This document shows positions 52,283 to 62,444 of a stretch of 64,000 nt of DNA, one piece after another. This DNA comes from CAWCBG01 sp963793845 (GTDB lineage: Bacteria; Acidobacteriota; Terriglobia; Terriglobales; Acidobacteriaceae). Every line of letters starts with the position of its first letter. Within the stretch, counting starts at the first letter, position 1. The stretch is taken from assembly GCA_963793845.1 (NCBI GenBank), contig CAWCBG010000011.1, forward strand, positions 62,001 through 126,000, given 5' to 3'. Position numbers and translations under genes: made by a program. The notes below the pieces were generated by a model. It saw only the letters and a list, made by a program, of their open reading frames with translations, made no database searches and was not told the origin of the DNA.

Positions 52283-53257
52283 CTAACGGTTGTACACCGG
52301 TATTGGGCCGCGCAGATTCTGCCAAACCTGGTCGCAGGCCCTGACCACGTCGTCGGGTAGCGGACCCTCTTCACCGGCCGCGAGGTTCTCGTTTAGCTGC
52401 CCCATGCTGGAGGCTCCAAGGATGATGACATCCGACGCGGTGTGGTGGAGCAGCCAGTTGAGAGACAGGCTAATCAACGATCGTCCCGCCTTGGCCGCGA
52501 TCTCGCGCAGCCGTTCCACGGCTTCGAAGTCGCGCTCGTGCCAGTAGCGGTCCTGATACAACTTGTTGTTGTCAAACCGAGTGCCGGGCGTCACGACATC
52601 ACGCTTATGTTTGCCGGTGAGCAGTCCTCCGGCAAGGGGGTTGTACACAACCGTCGAGACGCCGAACTGCTTGCACATCGCGAGATATTCCTGCTCAATG
52701 CCGCGAGCCAGCAGGTTATACATTGGCTGCGAAATATATGGAGCAGGATAGCCATGTTCTTTGGCCAGCCAGAGCATCTCCACCACTTCCCAGCCCGCAT
52801 AGTTCGATGACGCCAGGTAGCGAATCTTCCCTTGCTGGATGAGCGACGCCATGGCTTCGAGAGTCTCGTCGATTGGCGTGCCGTGATCGGGCGCGTGCAG
52901 ATAGTAGATGTCGAGGTAGTCGGTCTGCAGCCGCTGCAGGCTTTCATCGATAGCGCGCAGAATGGCCTTGCGCGAGAGTCCCTGCTGGTCAGCCGCGTCG
53001 CCCATCTTGAACCGCACTTTGCTGGCGAGCACAACTTGGTCGCGCTTACCCTTCAGGGCGTTTCCCAGCAACGTTTCGGCGATGCCGTACTGGTACATGT
53101 TGGCGGTGTCGACGAAATTAATGCCGGCTTCGAGACAGCGATTGATGATCTGGTTGGTGCCCGTCTGGTCGAGCGGCTTGCCTAGAGTCATGGTGCCAAA
53201 GCAGAACCGTGAGACGTTAAGTTCGGTGTGCTGCAGTTTTCGATAAGCAATGCTCAT
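52283..53257 (-). CDS. Aldo/keto reductase
   Basis: The 324-residue protein has the AKR catalytic residues: Asp in NFVDTANMYQYG with its Tyr, Lys in VLASKVRF, His in YYLHAPDHGTP. The C-terminal NADP-binding part is in DVIILGASSMGQL. It belongs with the Tas/YajO-like reductases; its substrate is unknown. The start is ATG 53257. Confidence 0.88.
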   Translation of the reverse strand: MSIAYRKLQHTELNVSRFCFGTMTLGKPLDQTGTNQIINRCLEAGINFVDTANMYQYGIAETLLGNALKGKRDQVVLASKVRFKMGDAADQQGLSRKAILRAIDESLQRLQTDYLDIYYLHAPDHGTPIDETLEAMASLIQQGKIRYLASSNYAGWEVVEMLWLAKEHGYPAPYISQPMYNLLARGIEQEYLAMCKQFGVSTVVYNPLAGGLLTGKHKRDVVTPGTRFDNNKLYQDRYWHERDFEAVERLREIAAKAGRSLISLSLNWLLHHTASDVIILGASSMGQLNENLAAGEEGPLPDDVVRACDQVWQNLRGPIPVYNR

Positions 53258-53457
53258 AGTTGTGTCTGGAGGTTTTGCTGCACGTTAGATTTTCGTCGTG
53301 GAGACATTGTAGCTGGCGCGACAGCCAGCCCTGAAGAGGCGAACGAGCGCGGGTAGGATCTCGTTGGTCCTCAAAATCCAGGGGTGGCGCCTAACCGGTC
53401 GGAACCAGCGTCGCGAACCTGGATTTCGCACTTGTCTGAGCTTCGTCAGCCCTGGAC

Positions 53458-53877
53458 TTACTTTCCCGGCTTCCACCCCGCCCAGATGGGAATGCCCTTC
53501 GCGTCACGTAGAGTCATGGAGTTATTGCCAACTACAACCTCGCGAGCCAGGATTTCTTCTTCCGTGGCATTGGGCGCCTTTGAACCCACAACTTCCACTT
53601 GATCGCCCACTTTGAAGGTCATATCCATTTCTTTGAGAAAGTCGCTGGGCCCTACATGCACGATCACGGTGCCGGTTGAAGTCTTGACGACCAGGTGCGT
53701 CCCTTCCCACTGGCCGGGGACCTCGCGGATTTCGTCTACCACGCCCTTGATCTTAACTTCGTTGGCGGGATCATATTTCGGTCCAGTGTCCTTTACCTTC
53801 TGGGCCCAGACGGCTGGTGGCAGCAAGCCGACAGCGGCAATGATGAACAGGACTTTCCACGACAGTCTGGATTTCAT
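53458..53877 (-). CDS. Exported OB-fold-like hypothetical protein
   Basis: The 139-residue protein has a signal peptide (FIIAAVGLLPPAVWAQ), then a beta-rich domain with VKIKGVVDEIREVPGQWEG, HLVVKTSTGTVIVHVGP and VGDQVEVVGSK. This pattern suggests a periplasmic OB-fold protein related to the YgiW/MamX-type group, but that is a weak assignment. A strong AAGGAGG is eight bases before the ATG. No partner is evident. Confidence 0.65.
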   Translation of the reverse strand: MKSRLSWKVLFIIAAVGLLPPAVWAQKVKDTGPKYDPANEVKIKGVVDEIREVPGQWEGTHLVVKTSTGTVIVHVGPSDFLKEMDMTFKVGDQVEVVGSKAPNATEEEILAREVVVGNNSMTLRDAKGIPIWAGWKPGK

Positions 53878-54085
53878 GCTCGATACCTCCTTCCGGCAGC
53901 GGCAAATTCAAACATCGCCAGAAACGGAGCGCACCGGGACTCGGAGTGTTCCCTGTCTTGCAACGTGCGGGGGAAAACCGGTCAAAGCGGCTTTGCGAAG
54001 TCATACTGCGCTTAAATTCGCTGAACTGCAAGGCAAACCTAGCGGCAGGGTTGCCCACATGCTGTGAGAATGGTCACAACAACTG

Positions 54086-56023
54086 GTGACCGACGGCCCA
54101 AGGGAGACGACAGCCGGGAAAATGGCGGGCCCCATTAACACTTCCCAGCCGTGCCGAAGCTGGCGGCACGATGTTGGCTTTGCGGTTTCGAGGCATCATG
54201 TGCATAATCGTGCAGCCCCTGAAATAGCTACGTTGAGGAATGCATTGCGTCCACCTCCGTTCGCTCCCAGGTTCTTGTCACGGCTTCACGCCACAGGCCT
54301 ACCGTATGGAAATCCTCGGCTGGAGGAGGTTCTGGGGGTATCGCGTCTCTTTCTGGCGTTTACTTCCCTCGCGGCCGCACAGATTCAGCCGTTTTCACCC
54401 GAACCGTATCACGAGATCGCGGTGTTTGTGCTGCTGGGCTACGCCGTGCATAGCCTGGGCCTGTTCATTCGGCTCAAGATGGATCCCGAACCTAGCGCCA
54501 CTTATGTCCTCTGGGGACAAATAAGTGACGTATTATGGCCGGTTCTGCTATGCCTGTTCACTGACCCACCGAATAGCGTTTTCTACATCTTCTTTCTGTT
54601 TGCTCTAGTGGCAGCGGCGTTTCGGTACGGTTTCTTCGAGACGCTGGCTATTGCCATCTTCTGCGTAACAGTATTTCTGCTGCAGGCGACGTTAGTGGCT
54701 TTCGGTCCTCCCTACGTTCGCCGACTTCTTCTTACTGGTCTTGCTCCGGCCCGGATTATCTTTCGCTGCGGCTACCTTTTACTTACAGGATTTCTCTTGG
54801 GGTTTCTGGCCGAAACCGAAAAAGAGTTGCGAGCCGAAATTGCTCTGGTGAACCGGTTACTCTCGCTGGCAACAGTTGGCAACCGTTTGAGCGACACCAT
54901 AGTCGACGTTTCCACGGAAGTAGCTGCCGTGTTCAACAGCTCGCAGCCGTACGAGATCGCCTGCCAAGCAAGTAGCGGGCGAATGTTCCGGTGGGAAATA
55001 CAATCCACACCTCAGCGCATAGCGGTAGTGAAGGAAGTTGCTCCCGGCGAACATGCTGCGTCCGTCATGTCCGGTTATCCCCACACTTTTTTCATGAAAC
55101 GCAGCAAGAACGGCCAGTGTGTTATTGATGCGCTCGACGATGAAGGCCGGCGGCTGGATGCAAGCGAGTTAGCAACGCTCTTGATGCCAGTCGCGGGTGC
55201 GGATTCAGTCCTCGCTGTGGCTATGGAAATGGGACGGGAATGGACCGGCCGCTTCGTAGTCGTCAATGCCAGACTAGGCAACAACCACGAACGTGAGCTT
55301 CGCTTTGCGCAAAACGTGACCCGTCAACTGGCACCTGCGCTCTATTCGGTGTATCTGTTTCGCCGCTTCCGTTCGCGGGTGGGCGCGATCGAGCGGGCGC
55401 GGGTGGCTCGCGAACTGCACGACACGGCCATCCAGTCGCTGATCAGCATTGAAATGCAAGTGGATGTCTTACGACGCCAGGCGGCAAGTGGAACCCACTT
55501 AGGTACTGAATTGGGACGTATCCAGGAACTTCTCCGACAAGAAGTCTTGAATCTGCGCGAACTAATGCAGACAATGAGACCAGTCGACATTGGACCTCAC
55601 CAATTCCTTGACTTTCTTGCGCAACTCGTAGAACGTTTCCGCAGAGATACTGGAATCGCGGCAATGTTTGTTTCGGAGCAGCAGGAAGTCGCGCTGTCGG
55701 CGACTACTTGCAGGGAGCTGGCGAGAATTGTTCAGGAGGGCCTGGTCAATATTCGGAAACATAGTGGCGCGCGTTCTGCACTGGTACGATTCGGCGCCCA
55801 GGGGGGCTTATGGAAGCTGATCATCGACGACGATGGACGAGGCTTCAATTTTGCTGGACGATTCACGTTGACTGAGTTGGACGAGTTCCGCTACGGACCT
55901 GCAGTGATCAAAGAGCGCGTGCGTGCGATTGGTGGAGACATGGTAATTGAGTCCACTCCGAGCCATGGTTCGCGGCTGGAAATTACCATTCCACAGAAAG
56001 GCTTTGAGAGCTATGGAAAATGA
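54086..56023 (+). CDS. NarL-type membrane sensor histidine kinase
   Basis: The protein of up to 645 residues has about six membrane helices between residues 85 and 245, a GAF-like middle region, and a HisKA_3 domain with phospho-acceptor H445 in RVARELHDTAIQSL. The ATPase domain has VQEGLVNIRKHSGA and IDDDGRGFNF. The start is uncertain: GTG 54086 is the longest, ATG 54122 and TTG 54233 are alternatives, and the first 50 residues are not family-like. It overlaps the response-regulator gene by 11 bases, marking them as a pair. Confidence 0.88.
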   Translation: MTDGPRETTAGKMAGPINTSQPCRSWRHDVGFAVSRHHVHNRAAPEIATLRNALRPPPFAPRFLSRLHATGLPYGNPRLEEVLGVSRLFLAFTSLAAAQIQPFSPEPYHEIAVFVLLGYAVHSLGLFIRLKMDPEPSATYVLWGQISDVLWPVLLCLFTDPPNSVFYIFFLFALVAAAFRYGFFETLAIAIFCVTVFLLQATLVAFGPPYVRRLLLTGLAPARIIFRCGYLLLTGFLLGFLAETEKELRAEIALVNRLLSLATVGNRLSDTIVDVSTEVAAVFNSSQPYEIACQASSGRMFRWEIQSTPQRIAVVKEVAPGEHAASVMSGYPHTFFMKRSKNGQCVIDALDDEGRRLDASELATLLMPVAGADSVLAVAMEMGREWTGRFVVVNARLGNNHERELRFAQNVTRQLAPALYSVYLFRRFRSRVGAIERARVARELHDTAIQSLISIEMQVDVLRRQAASGTHLGTELGRIQELLRQEVLNLRELMQTMRPVDIGPHQFLDFLAQLVERFRRDTGIAAMFVSEQQEVALSATTCRELARIVQEGLVNIRKHSGARSALVRFGAQGGLWKLIIDDDGRGFNFAGRFTLTELDEFRYGPAVIKERVRAIGGDMVIESTPSHGSRLEITIPQKGFESYGK

Positions 56024-56684
56024 AAAAGCTGTTCGCATCGTCATTGCTGATGACCACACGATTTTTCGCGATGGGTTGCGCCGCTTGCTGGAAGCCGAGC
56101 CTGGAATGGAAGTTGTTGGCGAAGCAGCCGACGGTACCGAGGCCGTCAGCCAAACCCGCGCGCTCTTGCCCGACGTGCTCCTGCTCGACCTGGCGATGCC
56201 CCGAACCCCGGGAATGGACGCGCTGCGCGAACTTTCCAGCAACGGCAACGGCCACAGCGCCAAGATCATTGTGCTGACGGCTGCTGTCGAGCGCATTCAG
56301 ATCGTGCAGGCACTGCAGTTGGGAGCTCGCGGTGTCGTGATGAAAGAGGCCGCAACCCAGTTGTTGATGAAAGCCATCCGCACCGTGATGCTGGGAGAGT
56401 ATTGGATCGGACGCGAGGCGGTTGGCGACATCGTGGAGTTCATGCGCACCAACGCTTCCGGCGACAAGCCCTCGCGTAATTACGGGCTCACCAAGCGCGA
56501 GATGGATATCCTCACCACCATCGTTGCGGGACTCAGTAACAAGGAGATCGCACGCAAGTTTTCGCTCAGTGAAGATACCGTAAAACATCACCTGACGAAT
56601 ATCTTTGACAAGGTGGGTGTGGCCAGCCGACTGGAGCTTGCGCTCTTTGCCATTAACAATCGGCTGACGGACGGCAAGAGCTGA
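56013..56684 (+). CDS. NarL/LuxR-family response regulator
   Basis: The 223-residue protein has a receiver domain with IADDHTIFRDG, phospho-acceptor D59 in DVLLLDLAMP and Lys in VMKEAA. A C-terminal LuxR helix-turn-helix follows (LTKREMDILTTIVAGLSNKEIA and DTVKHHLTNIF). It is the partner of the preceding kinase. Targets are unknown. ATG 56013 is chosen as the start because the receiver domain begins nine residues later. Confidence 0.93.
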   Translation: MENEKAVRIVIADDHTIFRDGLRRLLEAEPGMEVVGEAADGTEAVSQTRALLPDVLLLDLAMPRTPGMDALRELSSNGNGHSAKIIVLTAAVERIQIVQALQLGARGVVMKEAATQLLMKAIRTVMLGEYWIGREAVGDIVEFMRTNASGDKPSRNYGLTKREMDILTTIVAGLSNKEIARKFSLSEDTVKHHLTNIFDKVGVASRLELALFAINNRLTDGKS

Positions 56685-56923
56685 GTTTTGCCGGCCGCTG
56701 ACCCCGGACGGAAGCGGCTCAATTCCTGCGACGAGAATCCATGGATGAAGCGCGCCGGGCGCAGCCCCGCATCTAATCATCTGGATACGTTCCTGCCGAA
56801 GGGCTGTGACGACGTCTCGCTCCAATCGATGGCGAAAAGCTGAGCATTTTCTTCCTATTGGGCAGCGACAAGTCGCCGGGCTGAGGGTTTAACTCTCTAC
56901 TGTGCAGCATTATAGGAGTGAGT

Positions 56924-58040
56924 ATGAGAAATAAAGCACGCTTGCAGGTAACCCTGATCCTGGTCGTGATGCTGGGTCTCGTGGCTGCGTGCGCCCGCAA
57001 GCCTTCTACCCCCTCGGATGCGCAAATAGCGACGGCCGTTCAGACGAAGAGTCTATGGAGATTCGGCTATCCAAAGCCGTGAGATAGAGGTACAAGCGGC
57101 AAATGGAGTCGTTACTCTGAGCGGCACCGTGAGTAACGATTCGGAGCGAGCCGCAGCCGCCAGTGACGCAGCAACTGTCGACGGCGTGAAGACCGTGGTG
57201 AACAACCTTGAAGTCCAGCAGGCAGCAGCTATGCCTCCCGCCCAAACTGCAGCAGCAGAGCAAGCCGCACCGCCTCCGCCGAAAGAAACTGCAACTAAGG
57301 CGAAAGAGACAAGACAACAGGCCAGGACGACCAAGCCGCATCACGTCAACAGCGAAAGCCAGAACAACAACAACGGTCTGCAGGCCGAGAATAATCCGCC
57401 CGCTTCGAATCCATCGGCTGCGGCAGCTGTGACACCGGCTCCGCAGGCGGCTCCTGCCCCGCCACCTCCGCCCCCTCCGCCACAGAAGGTCACGATTCCG
57501 GCGGGCACACAGTTAACCATCCGGCTGAACGATCCCCTGGATTCTGAGAAAAACCAGATCGGTGACACGTGGCATGGTACGCTCTCGGCTCCGATCACCA
57601 TTGATGGCGAGACCGTGGTGCCTTCTGGAGCCGACGTGATAGGCCGGGTAGCGGACGTGAAGAGTGCTGGCCGCTTCGCCGGCAACTCCGTTTTGACGCT
57701 CGAGGTTACGTCCCTGATGGTCAACGCGAAGAGCTACAGCGTGCAAACCAACCAATGGACCCGATCGGGCAAGGGTGAAGGCAAGAACACCGCGGTAAAG
57801 GTTGGCGGCGGAGCTGCCCTCGGCGCGATCATCGGCGGCCTGGCGGGTGGTGGCAAAGGCGCAGCGATCGGATCGGTCGCAGGCGCCGGCGCCGGTACCG
57901 GAGTATCGGCGGCGAAAAAGGGCCAGCAGATCAAGCTGAACCCGGAATCAACATTGAATTTCCAGACTATCAACGCGTTGACCGTGATTCCGCAGGGCGT
58001 TAATGATCGTAACGCTGGCCGGACACCACTCGCACAATAA
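56924..58040 (+). pseudogene. BON-domain lipoprotein gene with an internal frameshift
   Basis: From ATG 56924, after a GGAG site, the frame encodes a lipoprotein signal with lipobox LVAAC (Cys23), then SDAQIATAVQTK, the start of a BON domain, and stops at 57080-57082. In the +1 frame, without a proper start, the BON domain continues (YGDSAIQSREIEVQAANG, then VVTLSGTVSND). It runs through Pro-rich linkers, a beta-rich domain and a Gly-zipper segment to the stop at 58040. Joining the frames needs removal of one base near 57046-57050. It may be a true pseudogene, a shift site or a sequence error. Confidence 0.75.
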
Positions 58041-58056
58041 TCTGCAAAAGAAACCC

Positions 58057-58088
58057 GGGCGCAGCCACAACCTGACTGCGCCCTTTTT
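58057..58088 (+). terminator. Rho-independent terminator after the BON-domain gene
   Basis: GGGCGCAG (58057-58064) pairs with CTGCGCCC (58076-58083), followed by TTTTT at 58084-58088. Confidence 0.8.
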
Positions 58089-58144
58089 GCGTCTATTGTT
58101 GTGCACAGCTTTTTTCAGGCTGGCAGATCTTCACTACGGTGCCC

Positions 58145-58621
58145 ATGCCAAAAATCACTGCCCTTCTGCACGCTCATAACGATGCGCTCCGCCTGGGTCG
58201 CGCCCTGGAATCCCTGCGGGCCTGTGACGAGGTCCTTATCATCGATGACTGCTCCGATGACGAAACTGATCGGGTCGCACGTGAACACGGAGCAACTTTG
58301 AAGACCTCCATTACAGGTGTCACTCCCGGAGCCTACGTGATGGACGCCAGATATGACTGGATTCTCTGTATGTCGCCGAGGGAGGCGGTCAGCGAGAACC
58401 TGGAGGCGGCGCTGCTCGAATGGAAGGAAAAGGATCCGGGAGAACAGACCTCGTCCTTTGCAGTTCCAATTCGCGAGGAGAATGAGACCGGCTGGCACAA
58501 CCTCCATCCTGAGGTGCGGCTGGTGAATCGCAAGCTGGTGAACTGGGTTGGGGCGATGCCTCCCGACCAGATGTGCGAAACTACCCTTTCCGGTGAGTTG
58601 TTGCGCTTCCTGCAACCCTAG
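58145..58621 (+). CDS. Short glycosyltransferase family 2-like protein
   Basis: The protein of about 158 residues starts PKITALLHAHNDALRLGRALESL and has DEVLIIDDCSDDETD, the donor-binding aspartate pattern of GT2 enzymes. It stops after about 160 residues, shorter than the usual catalytic domain of about 220, and lacks a clear acceptor-site motif. It may be a reduced or degenerate glycosyltransferase. GTG 58139 is an alternative start. Confidence 0.65.
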   Translation: MPKITALLHAHNDALRLGRALESLRACDEVLIIDDCSDDETDRVAREHGATLKTSITGVTPGAYVMDARYDWILCMSPREAVSENLEAALLEWKEKDPGEQTSSFAVPIREENETGWHNLHPEVRLVNRKLVNWVGAMPPDQMCETTLSGELLRFLQP

Positions 58622-58649
58622 GCCCTGGAGAGGACGCTCGCAAATCCGC

Positions 58650-59534
58650 TTGGACATCCTTCTTGAATGCGTGCTGTTCGTCGTGGGATTGGCGTTTGGC
58701 AGCTTTCTGAACGTTTGCGTAAGCCGGATTCCGCGGGGCCAGTCGATCGTGAGGCCACCGTCGCATTGTCCGGCTTGCAGCGCAGCCATTGCCTGGTACG
58801 ACAATGTTCCTATCATCAGCTGGCTTCGCCTGAGGGGACGCTGCCGCAAATGTGCAGGGCACATTTCCTTGCGCTATCCTGCGGTTGAGCTGGTCACGGC
58901 CGTTCTGTTTGCTGTCTGCTATGCCTGCTTTGGCCTGAGCTGGTTGACGCTAAAGTTTTGCGTGTTCTGTTTCCTGCTGGTCGGCCTCATTTTCATGGAT
59001 GCCGAAACCGGTCTGCTGCCCGCGGAATTTACCTACCCTGGGATTGCATTGGGCCTTTGCTTTTCCTGGTTCGTACCAGGCGACTCCGCTGCCACTCAAA
59101 TTCTCTTACGCTCCTGGGGCGGGAGCGGATTCGCGAACGGCCGAGCACTTGGGCTACTCGATTCCGTTCTGGGCGGCCTGCTGGGGGCTGGATTTTTCTA
59201 TCTCGCCTGGGCAGCGTATTACCTGGTGCGAAAGCGCCATGGCTTGGGGTTTGGCGATATCGCTTTGATGGCGATGTCGGGCACGTTTCTCGGCGTGAAG
59301 CTCACAATCTTCGTTCTCTTTGTCGCCCCAATTGCGGGCGCGTTGTACGCCCTGGCTCTGCTGGCGCAAGCAGCCCGTCGTGAGTCGCCGCCAGCGAGCC
59401 GGCGACCTTCTCCGTCCGCGCGAGAACTGTTTGTCGCAGGAGAATTTCCTTTCGGTGTCTTCCTGGGAGCATCTTCTCTTGCCGCGATCTTCGTGGGTGA
59501 AAGTGCGTGGCGATGGTATCTGAGCTTCTTCTAG
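58650..59534 (+). CDS. pilD: Prepilin peptidase (type IV leader peptidase)
   Basis: The protein of about 294 residues has the A24 layout: an N-terminal helix with GLAFGSFLNV, two CxxC pairs in CPACSAAIAWYDN and GRCRKC, the first catalytic aspartate in FMDAETGLLP and the second in GLGFGDIALM. It cleaves and N-methylates type IV pilins or type II secretion pseudopilins. TTG 58650 is the most likely start; the frame is open further upstream, within the preceding gene. No pilin genes are in the window. Confidence 0.9.
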   Translation: MDILLECVLFVVGLAFGSFLNVCVSRIPRGQSIVRPPSHCPACSAAIAWYDNVPIISWLRLRGRCRKCAGHISLRYPAVELVTAVLFAVCYACFGLSWLTLKFCVFCFLLVGLIFMDAETGLLPAEFTYPGIALGLCFSWFVPGDSAATQILLRSWGGSGFANGRALGLLDSVLGGLLGAGFFYLAWAAYYLVRKRHGLGFGDIALMAMSGTFLGVKLTIFVLFVAPIAGALYALALLAQAARRESPPASRRPSPSARELFVAGEFPFGVFLGASSLAAIFVGESAWRWYLSFF

Positions 59535-59547
59535 CAGCCCGGCGGAC

Positions 59548-60054
59548 TCACTCACGGCCTCGGCTGCGCCGCTTAATCTGGCGGATATGGTGCATCGCGT
59601 GGGTACGATGAAACCTTCTCCACTGTTGCGCACTAAGCGGACCCAGGATGTGATGGTCGAGCAGCTTGGCTTTGCTTCCGAAGCGCTTCTCGGCATCTAC
59701 AAGGCTGGCGTCCATCGCTACCAGGCTGTCGTTGAACTTCCGCAACGAACCAGGAGGTATCGTTCCCCGAGGTATGGTTTGTTTCGGAGACCTTCGTCCC
59801 GAGGGCATGAAGCCGAGGCCCGCGACCAACAAGGTGGCCAGATGTTGGCGAAAAGTCGGAGTTCCTCCCAAGGGCCGCCCCACTTCCATCGCTTTCAGGC
59901 AACCCCTCGTAGTTTCGGCGTACGAGAGCAACAGATGTTCGAGTATCTCCGCGCTGTTCCACTTACCCCGCGGCCCGCGCAGCCAGTCTTCCTGCGAAAA
60001 GTCGCTTGTCACGCGAGCCATTTCCCGGCGGATCCTCTCTAGTTCCGGAAGCAA
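59548..60054 (-). CDS. DinB/DUF1569-like protein
   Basis: The 168-residue protein has WNSAEILEHLLLSYAETTRG and FHRTHAMHHIRQIK, two histidine-bearing helices of the DinB fold. It is the third DinB-type protein in the window. Its substrate is unknown. It is convergent with pilD. Confidence 0.75.
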   Translation of the reverse strand: MLPELERIRREMARVTSDFSQEDWLRGPRGKWNSAEILEHLLLSYAETTRGCLKAMEVGRPLGGTPTFRQHLATLLVAGLGFMPSGRRSPKQTIPRGTIPPGSLRKFNDSLVAMDASLVDAEKRFGSKAKLLDHHILGPLSAQQWRRFHRTHAMHHIRQIKRRSRGRE

Positions 60055-60136
60055 AGGAATACCCTCGCGCGACCCTGACTGGCCAAAAATAGCTCAGAAG
60101 TAGTGGGCACCAGTATCCACAAAAGGGGAACAGTAC

Positions 60137-60790
60137 TCAAGCACCATGTTCCCACTGGATGAATTCCGCTACCACTCGCAAGTCGTTGACCAAGAGTTGC
60201 ATTTCGCGATGGCGGGCGTCGTCGTCGGGTGAACGCAGGATCGATGAGGGATGCACGGTGGCGAGAATATGCAGGCCAGCACCTAATGGCAGAATCTGAC
60301 CGCGTTGACGGGTCACTCGGAAGCTGCGTCCCAGAAGCGCTTGAGCGGCAGTCGCGCCCAGGCAGACCACGATCGCCGGTTTGATCAGCGCAATCTCTGC
60401 TTCGAGCCAGGGATGGCAGGCGGCGATCTCAATCGAGTTCGGCTTTTTATGGATACGGCGCTTGCCACGCGGCTCCCACTTGAAGTGCTTTACCGTGTTG
60501 GTGACGTAGGTCTGCTTGCGGTCGATGCCGGCCTTGACCAGAGCTTCGTCGAGCAAGGCACCGGCAGGCCCGACGAAGGGCTTGCCGGAAAGATCTTCTT
60601 TGTCGCCTGGTTGTTCGCCGACCAGCAAGACGCGAGCCTGCGACGAGCCCTCGCCAAAGACCGTCTGCGTCGCTCGCTCCCACAAGTCACAGGCCCTACA
60701 GTCGCGCGCAGCGTCGCGCAAAGCACGTAGACTGGAGGCCGTCCGAATCAAGTCAGAGGCAGGAATAACCTGAGCAAGCTTGCGCGGCAT
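60137..60790 (-). CDS. UdgX-type uracil-DNA glycosylase
   Basis: The 217-residue protein has the iron-sulfur cysteines (CRACDL at residues 31-36, AACHPW and VVCLG), VLLVGEQPGDKED, GPAGALLDEAL and the diagnostic KRRIH loop (residues 110-114). KRRIH marks UdgX, which forms a covalent bond with the abasic site through its histidine after removing uracil. The final motif HPSSILR is also present. No neighbouring repair gene is seen. Confidence 0.9.
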   Translation of the reverse strand: MPRKLAQVIPASDLIRTASSLRALRDAARDCRACDLWERATQTVFGEGSSQARVLLVGEQPGDKEDLSGKPFVGPAGALLDEALVKAGIDRKQTYVTNTVKHFKWEPRGKRRIHKKPNSIEIAACHPWLEAEIALIKPAIVVCLGATAAQALLGRSFRVTRQRGQILPLGAGLHILATVHPSSILRSPDDDARHREMQLLVNDLRVVAEFIQWEHGA

Positions 60791-60903
60791 ACCGGCAACG
60801 ATGCCGTCAATTCAGGCGCAGGTTGTGTCGGCCGGAAGGTTTGCGTGCCGATCTGCTCCTCGCCCCGTAAACTATCCCAGATCCACCAGCCACACTCGCC
60901 TCC

Positions 60904-62444
60904 ATGAGTTCTCTCGACCTCGCACTGCTCGCGCTGTATCTGCTGGGCATCACGCTCTACGGACTGCGCTTCCGCAAGCGGCAGCGTTCGCTACGCGATT
61001 ACTTTCTGGCCGACCGCGACATTCCATGGTGGGCGATCTCGCTCTCCATCGTAGCCGCCGAGACCAGTACCCTCACCATCATCAGCGTTCCCGGAATTGC
61101 CTACGATTCGAACTTCACGTTTCTGCAGCTCGTCTTCGGATATCTCGTTGGCCGCGTCATCATCGCTTTTGTGCTGTTGCCACACTACTTCCGTGGTGAA
61201 TTGTTCACCGCTTATCAGTTGATCGAGCGACGGTTTGGCCCACGCTTGCGGTCGCTGACCGCCGGACTGTTTCTTGCCACCCGTGCCGCCGCTGAGGGCG
61301 TCCGGGTCTTCGCGGTCGCCCTCGTAGTGGGCATCGCGCTCGGCCCCCTGCTGGGAACAGGCGGCGAGTTTCGGCGCGACGTCATCTCCATCGGCATCGT
61401 CACCCTCTTGACACTGCTTTACACCTTCGAAGGCGGAATGGCTGCGGTCATCTGGACGGACGTAGTCCAGATGATCATCTACGTGAGCGGCACGTTGGTC
61501 GGCGCGTACACACTTCTGCATCTGGTGCCGGGCGGGTGGAGCACGATTCACGCGACCGCCGTCAGCGCAGGCAAATTTCGCGTGTTCGACTTCACGCCGG
61601 ATTTCTACCGCACTTACACATTCTGGTCAGGAGTTATTGGAGGAACCTTCCTGACTACCGCCAGCCACGGCACCGATCAGTTGATCGTGCAACGGTTGCT
61701 GGCGGCGCGCAGCGAGGCCCAGTCGAAGGTGGCCCTGCTGTCGAGCGGCGTCGCAGTCCTCTTTCAGTTCTGGATGTTCCTCATGATTGGGCGATGCTGT
61801 GGGCCTTCTTCCGCTTATCGCCACCAGCCGTTCCGTTCGGCAAAACCGATCGCATCTTCCCCACATTCATCGTGCACTACATGCCGCATGGTGTGTCGGG
61901 CATCCTGATCGCCGCGATTCTAGCCGCCGCCATGTCGAACCTGAGCGCTGCGTTGAACTCGCTGTCTTCCACATCGATCATCGACTTCTACCTGCGGCAT
62001 CGTCCCGACACCTCGGAGAAAAGGCAGGTTCTGCTTTCGCGCCTGGCTACCGTCGGATGGGGCCTAGTCCTGTTCGCGCTGGCCATCGTCTCGCGACGCG
62101 GTGGAAAGGTGGTCGAACTCGGCCTCAGCATCGCCTCGGTGGCGTACGGAGCGCTGCTGGGTGTATTCCTGCTGGGAGTATTGACCCGCCGTGCCAACGA
62201 ACGCGGCAGCATGGTCGGCATGGCGGTTGGCTTCGCGACCAACCTCTACATCTGGCAAGGCAGCACGTTTTTGGCCTGGCTGCAACACATCTCCGGCGTT
62301 TCCTTTGCCGCGTTGGCATTGGCACGCCCGATTCCCTTCCCGTGGTACGTGCCCATCGGCAGCGTGATCACCTTCGCTATCGGGTATAGTTCCAGTCTGC
62401 TGCTGAAGTCGCCTCACAACGAAGCTCATGTCCGAACTCATTAA
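60904..62444 (+). pseudogene. Sodium:solute symporter gene with a single-base frameshift
   Basis: The first frame from ATG 60904 encodes the first eight or so helices of an SSS-family symporter (FLADRDIPWWAISLSIVAAETST, then VSVPGIAYDSN-like region, and SHGTDQLIVQRLLAA) up to FLMIG near 61790. After that the protein continues in the next frame (AMLWAFFRLSP, then LIAAILAAAMSNLSAALNS) to 62444. One missing G in the GGG/CGATG run at about 61788-61791 explains the break. The joined protein would be about 514 residues, the normal length. It overlaps the permease gene by 17 bases. Confidence 0.82.

Noticed and set aside
26730..60054. Three DinB-type genes as a linked system
   Set aside because: They are at 26.7, 51.4 and 59.5 kb with unrelated neighbours and differ in sequence; DinB paralogues are common in this kind of genome.
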